DNA from: Deltaproteobacteria bacterium
GTDB taxonomy: Bacteria; Desulfobacterota; Binatia; Binatales; Binataceae
Direction of reading: 5' to 3'
DNA length: 64,000 nucleotides
Assembly (NCBI GenBank): GCA_021780755.1
Contig: JAJXYF010000029.1
Coordinates: 248,001 to 312,000, forward strand
In this document: one piece after another, positions 28,068-37,151 of the stretch
How positions within the stretch are numbered: position 1 is the first letter of the stretch
Layout: every line of letters starts with the position of its first letter
Position numbers and translations under genes: made by a program
The notes under the pieces: model-generated
Databases searched by the model: none
The model's input: only the letters and a program-made list of their open reading frames with translations
Told to the model about the DNA's origin: nothing

Positions 28068-28883
28068 TTACTTCTCGACGCTGGCTCCCGGCCATGATTG
28101 GACTGCGCCGAGACCTTCCAGCGCGAGCCCGTAACCCAAATTCTCCAGCATCAATTGCTTCAGTTGCTGTGTGATCGCGACTCGCGCATAGCGCACCGTG
28201 AGCGAGGGCCTACCGATGATTTGACGCGCGAGCTCCCACGCACGTGGGACCAATTTCTCCTGCGGCAACACTTCGCTTACCACCCCCAGAGTCAACGCTT
28301 CGGCCGCCGCGAGCTTTTGCCCGGTGAGTAGAAAATAACGCCCCCGGTTCGGGCCGAGTACCAGTGGCCAAACGATATGGACACCGTCGCCGGGAACGAT
28401 TCCATTCGGAAAATGCGGAGCATCCTGAAATTCGGCGCGCTCGGCAGCAAGCACGATGTCGCACAGCACCGCCAGTTCGGCGTGAATCAACGCGGGTCCA
28501 TTGACCGCCGCGATTATCGGCACCTCGATATTCAGGTGGTTCATCAGCAGGTACTTTGCGTCGGAGTAGATAGGATCCCACGCGGACGATTTGAGACCAG
28601 CCGTCTGCTGCTCTCCCCTTCTCGTAATATTAATGCCACCCGGACCGCCGCCGCCTTCAAACTCCGCGCAAAAACTGTCTCCTGACCCCGTCAGGATGAC
28701 GCAGCGGTTTTCATGATCCCGGGCGACATCATAAAATGCGTAAGACAACTCTTCGTGCGCCGAGATACCCCACTGAAGTTCTCCGCCTTTTGTATGAAGC
28801 GTCATCTGCAGAATGCCATCATGGCGTTCCATTTTGATGCTGCTATACTTACTGGAATAGTCCGCGAACTTTATCATTGCCAT
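28068..28883 (-). CDS. 6-oxocamphor-hydrolase-like crotonase (retro-Claisen hydrolase), copy 1
   Basis: The 271-residue crotonase lacks the usual enoyl-CoA hydratase glutamates and carries instead the signature of 6-oxocamphor hydrolase: [12 protein letters not shown]. His134, His157, Asp166 and Glu256 are spaced 23, 9 and 90 apart, the spacing I recall for His122, His145, Asp154 and Glu244 of the camphor enzyme; His43 matches its His45. That enzyme cleaves a cyclic beta-diketone by a retro-Claisen step without CoA. The CaiB gene lies downstream on the same strand. The paralogue at 30329 is clearly related. Substrate unknown; camphor itself is not implied. Confidence 0.85.
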   Translation of the reverse strand: MAMIKFADYSSKYSSIKMERHDGILQMTLHTKGGELQWGISAHEELSYAFYDVARDHENRCVILTGSGDSFCAEFEGGGGPGGINITRRGEQQTAGLKSSAWDPIYSDAKYLLMNHLNIEVPIIAAVNGPALIHAELAVLCDIVLAAERAEFQDAPHFPNGIVPGDGVHIVWPLVLGPNRGRYFLLTGQKLAAAEALTLGVVSEVLPQEKLVPRAWELARQIIGRPSLTVRYARVAITQQLKQLMLENLGYGLALEGLGAVQSWPGASVEK

Positions 28884-29335
28884 CGCCGTTGAACCTCTTC
28901 ACAGGTGTAATGCTCGCGTGCGAGCGTCGGTTATCGATACGTCCGGCGAGCCTCATGCGTGGCTACCAGTCGTTTTACGCGGATCGATCTCGTGCATTCC
29001 GAATCGCAACCTGCGCCTTGTCAGACGATTGTTCAACTACCCGGTCTCAGGAGTTCCACAAAATTCCAAATAACTCAACTTGCGCAACTGTTTAAATGGT
29101 CGATCGCTTTTAGGATTCGTTTCGCCAAAGGGCCCATGGCGAAAAGAGCGAAGTGCTCTGATAACATAGGGGCGTTACGATTCGGGATACTCGGCGCCAA
29201 ACGCGCTAGTGCTATCGATATGACCGACAGGGAGAAACGAGCGCGAGGGTTGAAACGTCTATCGAATTGGCGCCTGGAAACTCCTGCCACGTAAATATGG
29301 CACCGTGACGTCCGTCCAGTCAGTAAGGCGAGATC
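28884..29335. other. Intergenic region with one hairpin
   Basis: This 450-base stretch between divergent genes shows no credible gene. It contains one hairpin (TTTCGCCA at 29120-29127 pairing with TGGCGAAA at 29137-29144). No promoter or operator could be assigned with confidence. Confidence 0.45.
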
Positions 29336-29887
29336 ATGAGATTCTCAATGGCATTAGCGGCATTACTGGCCTCGACCAGCGTGATCGCATGCAGCGTTCA
29401 GCAGCCGGATATCGCCCCGCCGCAAGCAGCAACACCCGCACTCCCGTTGCCCTTCAAGGGGCGGCTGGTTGACGGCGATCCCAACGAACTGCCGCCCGCC
29501 GTGGCCCTTTCGCTATCACAAACCTCAGCCGTTACCTTTGCGTATCGTGAGGAATTTTCCCACGACGAATACCACATTCCGCTGATAGTTTCCGCATTCG
29601 ATCCGGTCACTTACATCGGTGCACCCTTAGGCGACTATGGCGTTACCGCCTTCGCCTCGTTGTCAATCAGTGAAGGCGATCGGGTACTGGGTGACTATAC
29701 CGCCAAGGCCCACGTCACGAGGTCGTACAGCCTCTATTCGGAACCGACTCATCAAGAACTCGAACGAGCGGCGCGAGTCGCTGTGCGAGATCGCATCGAT
29801 CAGAAGCTATACCACGACGCGGCGCAATTGGCGGCCGCCGTCGCCCCTGCGAGTAGTGCAACCCCCGCGGTTCCTATCGATAAATGA
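29336..29887 (+). CDS. Lipoprotein of unknown function
   Basis: The 183-residue protein has a lipoprotein signal with lipobox VIAC (Cys about 19), then a Pro/Ala-rich linker and a probable beta-rich domain (about 45-135). The C-terminal helix region (VAVRDRIDQKLY) resembles the ends of other small outer-membrane lipoproteins, but no family was recognised. Its stop overlaps the start of the next lipoprotein gene (ATGA), so the two are translationally coupled. The pair interrupts a run of minus-strand catabolic genes. Confidence 0.65.
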   Translation: MRFSMALAALLASTSVIACSVQQPDIAPPQAATPALPLPFKGRLVDGDPNELPPAVALSLSQTSAVTFAYREEFSHDEYHIPLIVSAFDPVTYIGAPLGDYGVTAFASLSISEGDRVLGDYTAKAHVTRSYSLYSEPTHQELERAARVAVRDRIDQKLYHDAAQLAAAVAPASSATPAVPIDK

Positions 29888-30309
29888 ACCGGCCCCTCTA
29901 CCTACTTCTGATTGCTGCCGCGGCGCTCGCAACTGCGGGATGTGCGGTTCAGGGATCGCCCTTCGAAAAGGTCCCATCATCCGCGAGACAGGCCGTAATC
30001 TATGTCTATCGGCCATATAGCTATGCCGGGTCGCTGCTCCGGCCATCGGTGACTTGCGGCGAAGATACCGCTCGAATCGGCCCTGGTGGCTATCACGCCT
30101 TCGTTGTTCCCGCCGGAAATGTGGTCTGCAATGTACAAACCGAGACCGCCGACGCTGTGGAACTCGATGCCGAACCCCACGCCTATTACATCAGGGAGGA
30201 AATTGGCTGGGGTGTTCTCATTGGCCATCCGCACCTCAACCCGATTGATAATGATCAGGCACAATCGGAAATACAGTCGTGCTGCGTGCAGGAGCCCTCT
30301 AATCCGTAA
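29884..30309 (+). CDS. DUF2846-like lipoprotein
   Basis: A 141-residue lipoprotein with lipobox TAGC (Cys20). The mature part begins with AVIYVYRPYSYAGS, the usual start of DUF2846 proteins, followed by a beta-sandwich-like stretch (GPGGYHAFVVPAGN). Four further Cys (about 59, 83, 136 and 137) could form disulfides. DUF2846 proteins are outer-membrane associated with unproven roles. It overlaps the upstream lipoprotein gene by four bases, so the two are likely made together. Confidence 0.7.
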   Translation: MNRPLYLLLIAAAALATAGCAVQGSPFEKVPSSARQAVIYVYRPYSYAGSLLRPSVTCGEDTARIGPGGYHAFVVPAGNVVCNVQTETADAVELDAEPHAYYIREEIGWGVLIGHPHLNPIDNDQAQSEIQSCCVQEPSNP

Positions 30310-30328
30310 TGACGACGACTCGCAATCA

Positions 30329-31141
30329 CTACTGGCGGTCCTTCCTGAGACCGACGCCCGCCATCATCCCGAGACTCTCGAGTGCGATTCCGTAACCAAG
30401 GCCTTCGAGCATTGCCTTCTTCAGCGTCTGCGTCATCGCGACCCTCGCGTAGCGTCGCGCCAGCGGCGGCCGCTTGCAGATTTCACGGGCCAATTCCGAT
30501 GCCCTCGGCAGCAGCGTTTCCCGCGACATGACTTCGTTCACAACGCCCAGCTTCAAGGCTTCACGCGCCGATAGCTTCTGCCCGGTCAGCAGAAAATACC
30601 TTCCGCGATTCGGGCCAAGAATTAGTGGCCATACGACATGAACACCGTCGCCCGGCACCAGGCCGCTTGGAAAATGCGGCGCGTCCTGAAATTCAGCGTT
30701 CTCCGCTGCGAGAACGATATCGCACAGCAATGCGAGTTCTGCATGGATAAAGGCCGGACCGTTCACCGCCGCAATCATCGGCACTTCGATATTCAAATGA
30801 TTGAAGAGCAGGTTGCGGCCATCGTGACCTGCCTGATCCATTTTCTCAAACATTTCGTTCGGGAGACGCCCTTCGCTATACCGCGCCAGACCGTTGATAG
30901 ACGGGTGCATCTCGGCGCAAAATGCATCTCCGGCACCGGTAAGTATCACGCACTGGTTCTCGCGATCGCGCGCAATATCATAAAACGCATATGACAGTTC
31001 CTCATGCAGCTTTGCACTCCAGACACACGGCGCATCGATAGATCCCTTCGAATGTATCGATAGCAGCAGAATTCCGTCCCTGCGTTCCATCGAGATGTAG
31101 TCATACTTCTTCGAGTATTCCGCGAAGGTGATTGGCTTCAC
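30329..31141 (-). CDS. 6-oxocamphor-hydrolase-like crotonase (retro-Claisen hydrolase), copy 2
   Basis: A 270-residue paralogue of the protein at 28068. It shares [20 protein letters not shown] and PHFPSGLVPGDG, with His46, His133, His156, Asp165 and Glu255 at the same relative spacing. The segment around 72-110 differs most, near the expected substrate pocket, so the two may act on different compounds. The start is a GTG with GGAGG nine bases upstream. It lies next to the amidase gene on the same strand. The copies may have arisen by duplication, later split by the lipoprotein pair. Confidence 0.85.
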   Translation of the reverse strand: MKPITFAEYSKKYDYISMERRDGILLLSIHSKGSIDAPCVWSAKLHEELSYAFYDIARDRENQCVILTGAGDAFCAEMHPSINGLARYSEGRLPNEMFEKMDQAGHDGRNLLFNHLNIEVPMIAAVNGPAFIHAELALLCDIVLAAENAEFQDAPHFPSGLVPGDGVHVVWPLILGPNRGRYFLLTGQKLSAREALKLGVVNEVMSRETLLPRASELAREICKRPPLARRYARVAMTQTLKKAMLEGLGYGIALESLGMMAGVGLRKDRQ

Positions 31142-31256
31142 GAATATGCACCTCCTCGCGATGCTGCTGTCGTCAACCCTGGCGATCTGATCTGAAAATG
31201 CTCACGATCAACTAGCAAATTGTGAATAGTCACACGATTAGGCACAAGCGTTCGTT

Positions 31257-32729
31257 TCAGTCGAACATATTAGTCATCGCGGGACGTTGCTTGTGCCATT
31301 CCGTAGCTCGTTCATAGGCCGCACCCACCTGGAGCAAGGTCCCTTCCCCAAGGCGACGACCGACCAACTGGAGGCTCGGCGGCGGCCCCGCCTCACTCTC
31401 ACCACACGGCTGGGACAACGTCGGATTTCGACTCAGATTGAATGGCGCGGTGAAGTGCAGCAGCGCGTTCGAACCGGTCAAACCCCGCGCATCGGTCGGC
31501 ATACCCGTCGCCGGCAGCGAGACGAAGGGCATTGATGGACACGCAATGACGTCGACCTGCTCGAAGACCGCCTGGAAACGATTGGCGAATCGCTCACGAA
31601 CCATCTGCGCCTTTGCGTAATCCTGGCCACGCACCGCCGCGCCTACTTCGAGAAACGATCGGAATCCGGGACCATACTCCAGCGCCTTCGCGGGATATGT
31701 GGCCTCATGCGCGGCCGCCGCGTCGGCGGCGCAGAGCGTTGTCCATGCGGCGACACCGGGTCCGACGTCCGGAAGCGCGATTTTACTAATACGGGCACCC
31801 AACTTCTCGAGCGTGCGCATTGCGTCGATGATGGCTGCGGCTACCTCTGGTGCTGCCGCCTGCGAAATATACTTTTCATCCACTCCGATGCGTATCCCCT
31901 TCGCGCCACCCGTCACCGCAACCATGTAGTCATCGACCGCCGTCGAAAGTGAGGTGTCGTCCAAGGGATCTTGACCCGCGATAACCCCGAGCATGATCGC
32001 CGCGTCCGCTACTGTCCTCGTTATCGGTCCGATGTGATCGAGAGATTCGCCCAACGGAAACACGCCGTAGCGGCTGACGCGCCCCCAGGTCGGCTTCAAA
32101 CCCACAATTCCGCAGGCTGCCGACGGAAATCGGATCGAGCCGCCGGTATCCGTACCGATGGACGCGAAGCACAGCCCGGCACTCGTTGCCACTCCAGAGC
32201 CACTCGATGAAGCTCCCGGCCAGAGCGATCGATCCCATGGATTAAGCGGCGTCGGAAGTTCCGGATGGTACCAGGCGACAGCGAATTCGGTGAGATTCAG
32301 CTTTCCCAACAGCACCGCGCCCGCGGACTCTAACCGCTCGACCACGGTCGCATTGGAATCCGGGCGCCAATCGCGCAAAACGCGACTCGCGCAGGTCGTC
32401 AATACTCCTTTCGTCTGGCATAGGTCCTTGACCGCTATCGGCACGCCATGCAGCGGGCCGCGCCACTTCCCGCCGCGAATTTCCTCATCGGCCTGCGCCG
32501 CGCGACGCAACGCCGATTCGTTGAGCACCGTCAGATACGCATGCAGGCCCGCGTCAATCCTCTGAATCCGATCGAGTATGCCGCGGGTTACCTCGACCGA
32601 CGAAACCTTACCTGCACGCAACTGCGTCGAGAGTTCCTGCAACGATAGATAACAGAGCGCATCAGTTTCCAAGTTATTGCTCCTCTCCGCCGGATCGTCG
32701 AAGCTATAGTTATTAATGTCCTTACTCAT
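31257..32729 (-). CDS. Amidase (amidase-signature family)
   Basis: The 490-residue enzyme has the Ser-cisSer-Lys triad: Lys101 in VAVKD-like IAVKDL, the cis-Ser in PGASSSGSG (about 174-176) and the nucleophile Ser198 in DTGGSIRFPSA. It should hydrolyse an amide or ester, releasing a carboxylate that CaiB could then activate. It could also be a GatA-like enzyme, but no gatB/gatC accompanies it and the diverged C-terminal part does not fit GatA. The start codon overlaps the stop of the SMP-30 gene (ATGA), a sign of translational coupling. Confidence 0.88.
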   Translation of the reverse strand: MSKDINNYSFDDPAERSNNLETDALCYLSLQELSTQLRAGKVSSVEVTRGILDRIQRIDAGLHAYLTVLNESALRRAAQADEEIRGGKWRGPLHGVPIAVKDLCQTKGVLTTCASRVLRDWRPDSNATVVERLESAGAVLLGKLNLTEFAVAWYHPELPTPLNPWDRSLWPGASSSGSGVATSAGLCFASIGTDTGGSIRFPSAACGIVGLKPTWGRVSRYGVFPLGESLDHIGPITRTVADAAIMLGVIAGQDPLDDTSLSTAVDDYMVAVTGGAKGIRIGVDEKYISQAAAPEVAAAIIDAMRTLEKLGARISKIALPDVGPGVAAWTTLCAADAAAAHEATYPAKALEYGPGFRSFLEVGAAVRGQDYAKAQMVRERFANRFQAVFEQVDVIACPSMPFVSLPATGMPTDARGLTGSNALLHFTAPFNLSRNPTLSQPCGESEAGPPPSLQLVGRRLGEGTLLQVGAAYERATEWHKQRPAMTNMFD

Positions 32730-33652
32730 CGCTGATGGTACAGCGGATGGCCGCGATAATTGGTATGCACACGGCTGAAATGTTCGCCTTCAAGGTTTGC
32801 GAAATACAGATCCTGCAATCCCGGTCCGCCAAATGCGCAGTTGGTTGGATGATCGAGCCGGTCACTCTCAGGATCATCGATCAGCATCGTCCACTTCCCT
32901 GTAGTATCGATCCTGAGTATCTGGTTCGCCGGTAGTAGAATCTTGTCCAGTGGCGGCTCGCCTTTTTTCTTCGCCTTTCCGGGCAATGTTACATATAGAT
33001 TCCCCTCCACGTCGAAAGCCATGCCATCCGGAATCGCGGGAAATTCTTTCGCATAGACTTCCGGCTTACCAAACGTGCCGTCCTTCTTGATCGCAATACG
33101 GAGGCAATCGTATCGCGTCGATTCGAGCACATAGACTGCCTCCTCCTTCGGATCGATTGCCGTACCGTTCGCGATATATAAACCCGTCGCGACAACCTCT
33201 CCTTTGCCGTTGGGCCGAATGCGCACCAGCGCACCCTTCGGTGACGGATTCATTAACTCCGGTAAAATGTGGTTGATATTACTCGTGCTGGAATTCGAGA
33301 CGAACAGGTTCCCCTCGGCATCATAGCTTGCGAAGTTGGGAAGACTCAGATGCAGCCCGCCCACCCGATCCGCGACCATCGACACCTTTCCGCTTTGCGT
33401 TACGCGGATTACCGCCTCCTTCCCAAGGTCGCAATAAACCAGGTCTCCATTGCGGTCCATCGTGACGCCGTTTGGAATCGACCCCGTCGGCAGCGTCGCA
33501 AGTTCGCTAACCGCCCCGTCCGGCGTGACTTTGTACATTACGCCGTTGCGCCCGCCTCCATACACGTTGTTGTCTTTGTCCACAACCACGCCCTCGGCTT
33601 TCAGCACTCCGCGTCCGAATACCTCGATAGCGCTAACCGGAATCGCCGCCAT
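32726..33652 (-). CDS. SMP-30/gluconolactonase-like beta-propeller protein
   Basis: The 308-residue protein has the repeated blades of the SMP-30/LRE family: AEGVVVDKDNNVYGG, PNGVTMDRNGDLVYCD, ANGTAIDPKEEAVYVLES and PDGMAFDVEGNLYVTLPG. The Glu, Asn and Asp metal-site residues occur at the expected places of a calcium-dependent lactonase. Family members open lactone rings; here the partner amidase overlaps by four bases, so a linked pathway step is likely. GAGGG precedes the ATG. No signal peptide is visible. Confidence 0.85.
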   Translation of the reverse strand: MAAIPVSAIEVFGRGVLKAEGVVVDKDNNVYGGGRNGVMYKVTPDGAVSELATLPTGSIPNGVTMDRNGDLVYCDLGKEAVIRVTQSGKVSMVADRVGGLHLSLPNFASYDAEGNLFVSNSSTSNINHILPELMNPSPKGALVRIRPNGKGEVVATGLYIANGTAIDPKEEAVYVLESTRYDCLRIAIKKDGTFGKPEVYAKEFPAIPDGMAFDVEGNLYVTLPGKAKKKGEPPLDKILLPANQILRIDTTGKWTMLIDDPESDRLDHPTNCAFGGPGLQDLYFANLEGEHFSRVHTNYRGHPLYHQR

Positions 33653-33908
33653 ATTTTCACCCTCTCTTCGCGCTTCGATTGCGCGTTTTCATGACCCCGT
33701 TTGCGAGGCGCTTAACTTCTCACATTTTCATTTGTTCCACTTCACTTCCTCCGCGTAGCAACTCCGGCGACTTTGCGCAATCTTGGACGCTGCGCCAGTC
33801 TTCGCAAGCCCCGCGTGACTCGCCCTGAACCATCCGTTCAGGGTACCTGACCTCAACGCACCCGCCTGCGCTGGCGCACATCCCACGGTACCGATAGTCT
33901 CACTCACT

Positions 33909-34808
33909 ATGCCGCCGGATCACCGTGAATTCCGCGTGGACTTCCAGTGCGAGCTATTACCCTATTTGCTCCGCCTGCCCCTCGGACTATCGCGCAAACA
34001 GACCAAAGACTTACTCCGCTTTCATGCGGTGCGGGTACGCAACCGCCAAACGCTACGGCACGATACCCAACTGCGGCCGGGCGACCTCGTCACGATTGCT
34101 TTGGGAAGGCGACCAATCGACTCCGAATTGGGCCACCACGGTATCCGCATTGTCTATCTCGACGACGCCATTGTGGTAATCGAAAAACCTCCGGGACTAT
34201 TGTCGATGGGCTCGACACGCGAGAAAGAAAAGACCGCTCATCGGCTCCTCAACGAGCATCTGAAAGCCCTGACGAAGTCAACGCTGCAGCAAGCATTCAT
34301 CGTCCATCGGCTCGATCGCGAGACGTCCGGACTGATGATCTTCGCAAGAAGTGAAGTCACCCAGGCCGCGCTTCAAGCGGATTGGAAGCACGTCACCAAG
34401 AAATATTTAGCGGTTGTGCATGGTGCTCCGCTCCATGCGAGCGGAACACTCAGAGATAACCTTATCGAAGGCAAATCACTGATGGTTCATCGCGTGCTTC
34501 AAGGCGGGGAATTAGCCATTACCCACTATCAGGTCATTCGCCAATATGCCAGCAAATCGCTGCTCGAACTGACCCTCGACACCGGCCGCAAACATCAGAT
34601 CCGTGTGCAACTGGCTATCCTTGGGCATCCGATTATCGGCGATCGAAAATACGGACCGCGGACCGCCGCCGCGCGAAGGCTTGCGCTTCATTCGTTCGAG
34701 TTGCGCTTACGGCATCCGGTCTCAGCTTCACCGATGGAGTTTCATAGCCCGCTACCTGTCCGGTTGAGCGACCTGCTCGAACCGCGCGCAGCCTGGCGTT
34801 CAAGCTGA
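33909..34808 (+). CDS. RluA-family pseudouridine synthase
   Basis: The 299-residue enzyme converts uridine to pseudouridine in rRNA or tRNA. An N-terminal S4 RNA-binding domain (about 10-68) is followed by the catalytic domain, with the Asp136 motif HRLDRETSG, then KKYLAVVHG and GRKHQIRVQLA. The order matches the RluA/RluD group; the target site is unknown. The ATG at 33909 lies only a few bases past an AT-rich stretch and has no clear ribosome-binding site. It is divergent from the SMP-30 gene. Confidence 0.88.
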   Translation: MPPDHREFRVDFQCELLPYLLRLPLGLSRKQTKDLLRFHAVRVRNRQTLRHDTQLRPGDLVTIALGRRPIDSELGHHGIRIVYLDDAIVVIEKPPGLLSMGSTREKEKTAHRLLNEHLKALTKSTLQQAFIVHRLDRETSGLMIFARSEVTQAALQADWKHVTKKYLAVVHGAPLHASGTLRDNLIEGKSLMVHRVLQGGELAITHYQVIRQYASKSLLELTLDTGRKHQIRVQLAILGHPIIGDRKYGPRTAAARRLALHSFELRLRHPVSASPMEFHSPLPVRLSDLLEPRAAWRSS

Positions 34809-34877
34809 ACGCACGTCATTCGATCTTGTGAAAGGCCATAGCGTGCGTTATTAACTTCCTACACTCCCGAGATCCTG

Positions 34878-35429
34878 ATGGGAGCAGAGGCGGCCTTGAC
34901 CTCAGAACAGGATATTCGTCAACGACTAACGAAGTGCCTTGATAAACTTACCAGGATCAGGCCGACCGATCTGACTCGTGAGGAATCGCTTGGCTCTTTG
35001 AACTTTCGCGCGGGGATTCCGTTCTTCGACCGGACGCTGAACTTCTATCGCCAGGTCGCCAATACCAATTTGAAACGCGTCCCTTCAGCCGTCCTGGAGG
35101 TTGCGGCGAATCACGCCGAGGCGAGCCTTCATCAGTTCGAGCAAATCGAACAGTTCAATCCTGCCGGAATTGAGCGCCCGGAACAAATTCGCAATCTTCT
35201 GATTAACGATGTGCGTGACGCGCACGCCGCGATCTACGAAGATCTTTGCATTCTCCTCGCTCCGAGCCGTAACCAGCCGGAGAAGTTGCCGCACGCGTCA
35301 TCGATTCCAACCACTATTTTATTGACGATCGTCATCGTCGCGGCGATCCTCGGATACCGCTCTTCGCTTTACGCAAACTTGATCCGTGACCTCCAGGATT
35401 TGGTACACTCTTTTCTTACGCACCGCTAG
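34878..35429 (+). CDS. Tail-anchored-like protein of unknown function
   Basis: The 183-residue protein was not recognised. Residues 1-140 are mostly helical with several amphipathic stretches (EQDIRQRLTKCLDKL, EASLHQFEQIEQF) and no signal peptide. A single hydrophobic segment (about 145-160, TTILLTIVIVAAILGY) near the C-terminus would anchor it in the membrane, leaving about 20 residues beyond. It follows the pseudouridine synthase by 69 bases on the same strand. Confidence 0.55.
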   Translation: MGAEAALTSEQDIRQRLTKCLDKLTRIRPTDLTREESLGSLNFRAGIPFFDRTLNFYRQVANTNLKRVPSAVLEVAANHAEASLHQFEQIEQFNPAGIERPEQIRNLLINDVRDAHAAIYEDLCILLAPSRNQPEKLPHASSIPTTILLTIVIVAAILGYRSSLYANLIRDLQDLVHSFLTHR

Positions 35430-35475
35430 TTACAAGGACCCTCTGCGGAGAATCAGCTAAAGCCCGTGCACTATC

Positions 35476-36666
35476 CTACCGAGCCGATGGATCCCGCCCG
35501 AGCGCCGCGCGCGCGATCGCGAAGCGATGTACCTCCGAAGGCCCATCGTAAATTCTGAATGCGCGGATGTCCCGGTAGATTCGCTCCACCACCGTATCGT
35601 CGGTCATCCCCATTCCACCCAGGATTTGAAGTGACCGATCCACCACGCGTCCGAGCGCTTCCGAACAGTACACCTTGTACATGCTCGTTTCCTGCCGGGC
35701 CTGCTCACCTTGATCAAGCATCCACGCCGCGTGCCATATTGCCAACCGGCACAAATTGATGTCCGTCTCGTTGTCGGCGATCATGAAGCCCACTCCTTGG
35801 TGCTCACCAATCGCGCGGCCAAACGCCTGCCGATGACGCGCATACTCAAGTGCGATCGCATGACTGCGCCGCGCCGCCCCCAGCCATCTCATGCAATGTG
35901 TAAGGCGCGCAGGCGCCAGTCGTATCTGTGCGTAACGGAAGCCCTTGCCGACTTCGCCGAGCACCCGATCGCGTCCGACCCGCACGTCGTGAAACTCTAC
36001 TTCGGCATGACCGCCGGGCGAGTTGCTATCCATCGTATTGAGTATTCGCTTGATCGAAAATCCAGGTGCGTCCATATCGACCAGCAGCATCGTCGCTCCG
36101 AGATCGTGGCCGCTCGCATCTTCGGTCCGCGCCATCACGATATTTAGCGCCGCACCCGGTGCACCCGTGATTAGCCACTTGCGCCCATTTATTATGAACT
36201 CGTCCCCCACGCGCCGCGCCGTGGTCTTCAGCAGTGTGGGATCGGAACCTGCTCCTCCATCAGGTTCCGTCATCGAGAACACCGTGCGAATCTCCCCGCG
36301 CACCAACGGTCCGAGCCACCGCTCTTTTTGCGCCGGCGTCGCCACCTGGTTCAACAGGTTGGTATTACCCTCGTCAGGCGCCTGGATATTCACCGCGAGC
36401 GGTCCAAGCGGCGACCATCCCGCGGCCTCGAAGACCACCGCCATCCCACGATGGTCCAGGCCCAGCCCACCCCATTCGCGCGGCCCATGCGGTGAGAGCA
36501 GTTTTGCCGCGCGCGCCTCCTGCACCATCTCGAGGCGCAGCGCTTCTTCCGGTCCATGCGGGCCCTGCCGCGGATCGCGTTCGAGCGGAATGATTACGTC
36601 TCGGATAAATGTTTCATATCTATCGCGCAATGCGCTCAGTTCTTCGGACAGTGAAAAATCAATCAT
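35476..36666 (-). CDS. Acyl-CoA dehydrogenase (ACAD10/11-like)
   Basis: The 396-residue flavoenzyme has the acyl-CoA dehydrogenase layout: an N-terminal helical domain (IDFSLSEEL start), the FAD-binding middle (SMTEPDGGAGSD, then INGRKWLITGA), and C-terminal helices ending in an ILGGMGMTDDT and YDGPSEVHR segment. The last motif is typical of the ACAD10/11 group rather than of medium-chain enzymes. It should form an enoyl-CoA from an unknown acyl-CoA. The ATG at 36666 gives the family N-terminus. It is divergent from the LLM oxidoreductase across a 485-base gap. Confidence 0.88.
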   Translation of the reverse strand: MIDFSLSEELSALRDRYETFIRDVIIPLERDPRQGPHGPEEALRLEMVQEARAAKLLSPHGPREWGGLGLDHRGMAVVFEAAGWSPLGPLAVNIQAPDEGNTNLLNQVATPAQKERWLGPLVRGEIRTVFSMTEPDGGAGSDPTLLKTTARRVGDEFIINGRKWLITGAPGAALNIVMARTEDASGHDLGATMLLVDMDAPGFSIKRILNTMDSNSPGGHAEVEFHDVRVGRDRVLGEVGKGFRYAQIRLAPARLTHCMRWLGAARRSHAIALEYARHRQAFGRAIGEHQGVGFMIADNETDINLCRLAIWHAAWMLDQGEQARQETSMYKVYCSEALGRVVDRSLQILGGMGMTDDTVVERIYRDIRAFRIYDGPSEVHRFAIARAALGRDPSAR

Positions 36667-37151
36667 CGCGGGGACTCCATCCTTCAATTGAAGTCCCGCA
36701 CGATAACGCGTCGCTGAACGAGATTCTATACTTCGCGCTGATCCGATCTATTCGGACGCTCCCGCGTGGCCTCGGACTTCCGCGCTTTGCCGCCATCCCA
36801 TTTCTTCAATGTGAATGAATCGCTCGCGGATCCGGCGTTTACAGGATGGTTTCGCTCCACTGATACTGATATTTGAGTTGAGCGACGCCGGCGCGCTCTT
36901 GTTGACTACCAACATCGTCAACGAACCACTCGTCCGGTGCGCCGCGCACACCGACAACAAGGGGTAATCACTCGAGGCTGAAATCAGATGGTCGCCGCCG
37001 CGTGCAAAGCTCTTGAGCAGCCGCGACCTTTTGTGCGGAACCGATGGCGTCGATTCCGCATCCGGCTTCGTGCTTACCGGCGCCGACTATAGCCGGGCGC
37101 GATCTGGCTGTGCTAAAGCGTGGTCTCATTAAAAGGTTTGGAGACGGAAAA
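36667..37151. other. Divergent intergenic region, no gene seen
   Basis: About 485 bases separate the divergent acyl-CoA dehydrogenase and LLM genes. Short frames here lack ribosome-binding sites and family-like content. The region should hold both promoters; none could be picked out with confidence. No repeat copy was found. Confidence 0.45.

Noticed and set aside
30225-30240. CCTCAAC match to the repeat end
   Set aside because: Lies inside the DUF2846-like coding sequence with no palindrome or flanking similarity; chance match.
33839-33905. Possible promoter or repeat ahead of the pseudouridine synthase gene
   Set aside because: A partial -10-like TAGTCT lies close to the start, but no -35 element or repeat end was found.
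36748-36960. Minus-strand frame in the 36.7-37.2 kb gap
   Set aside because: No ribosome-binding site and no family-like content; likely chance.
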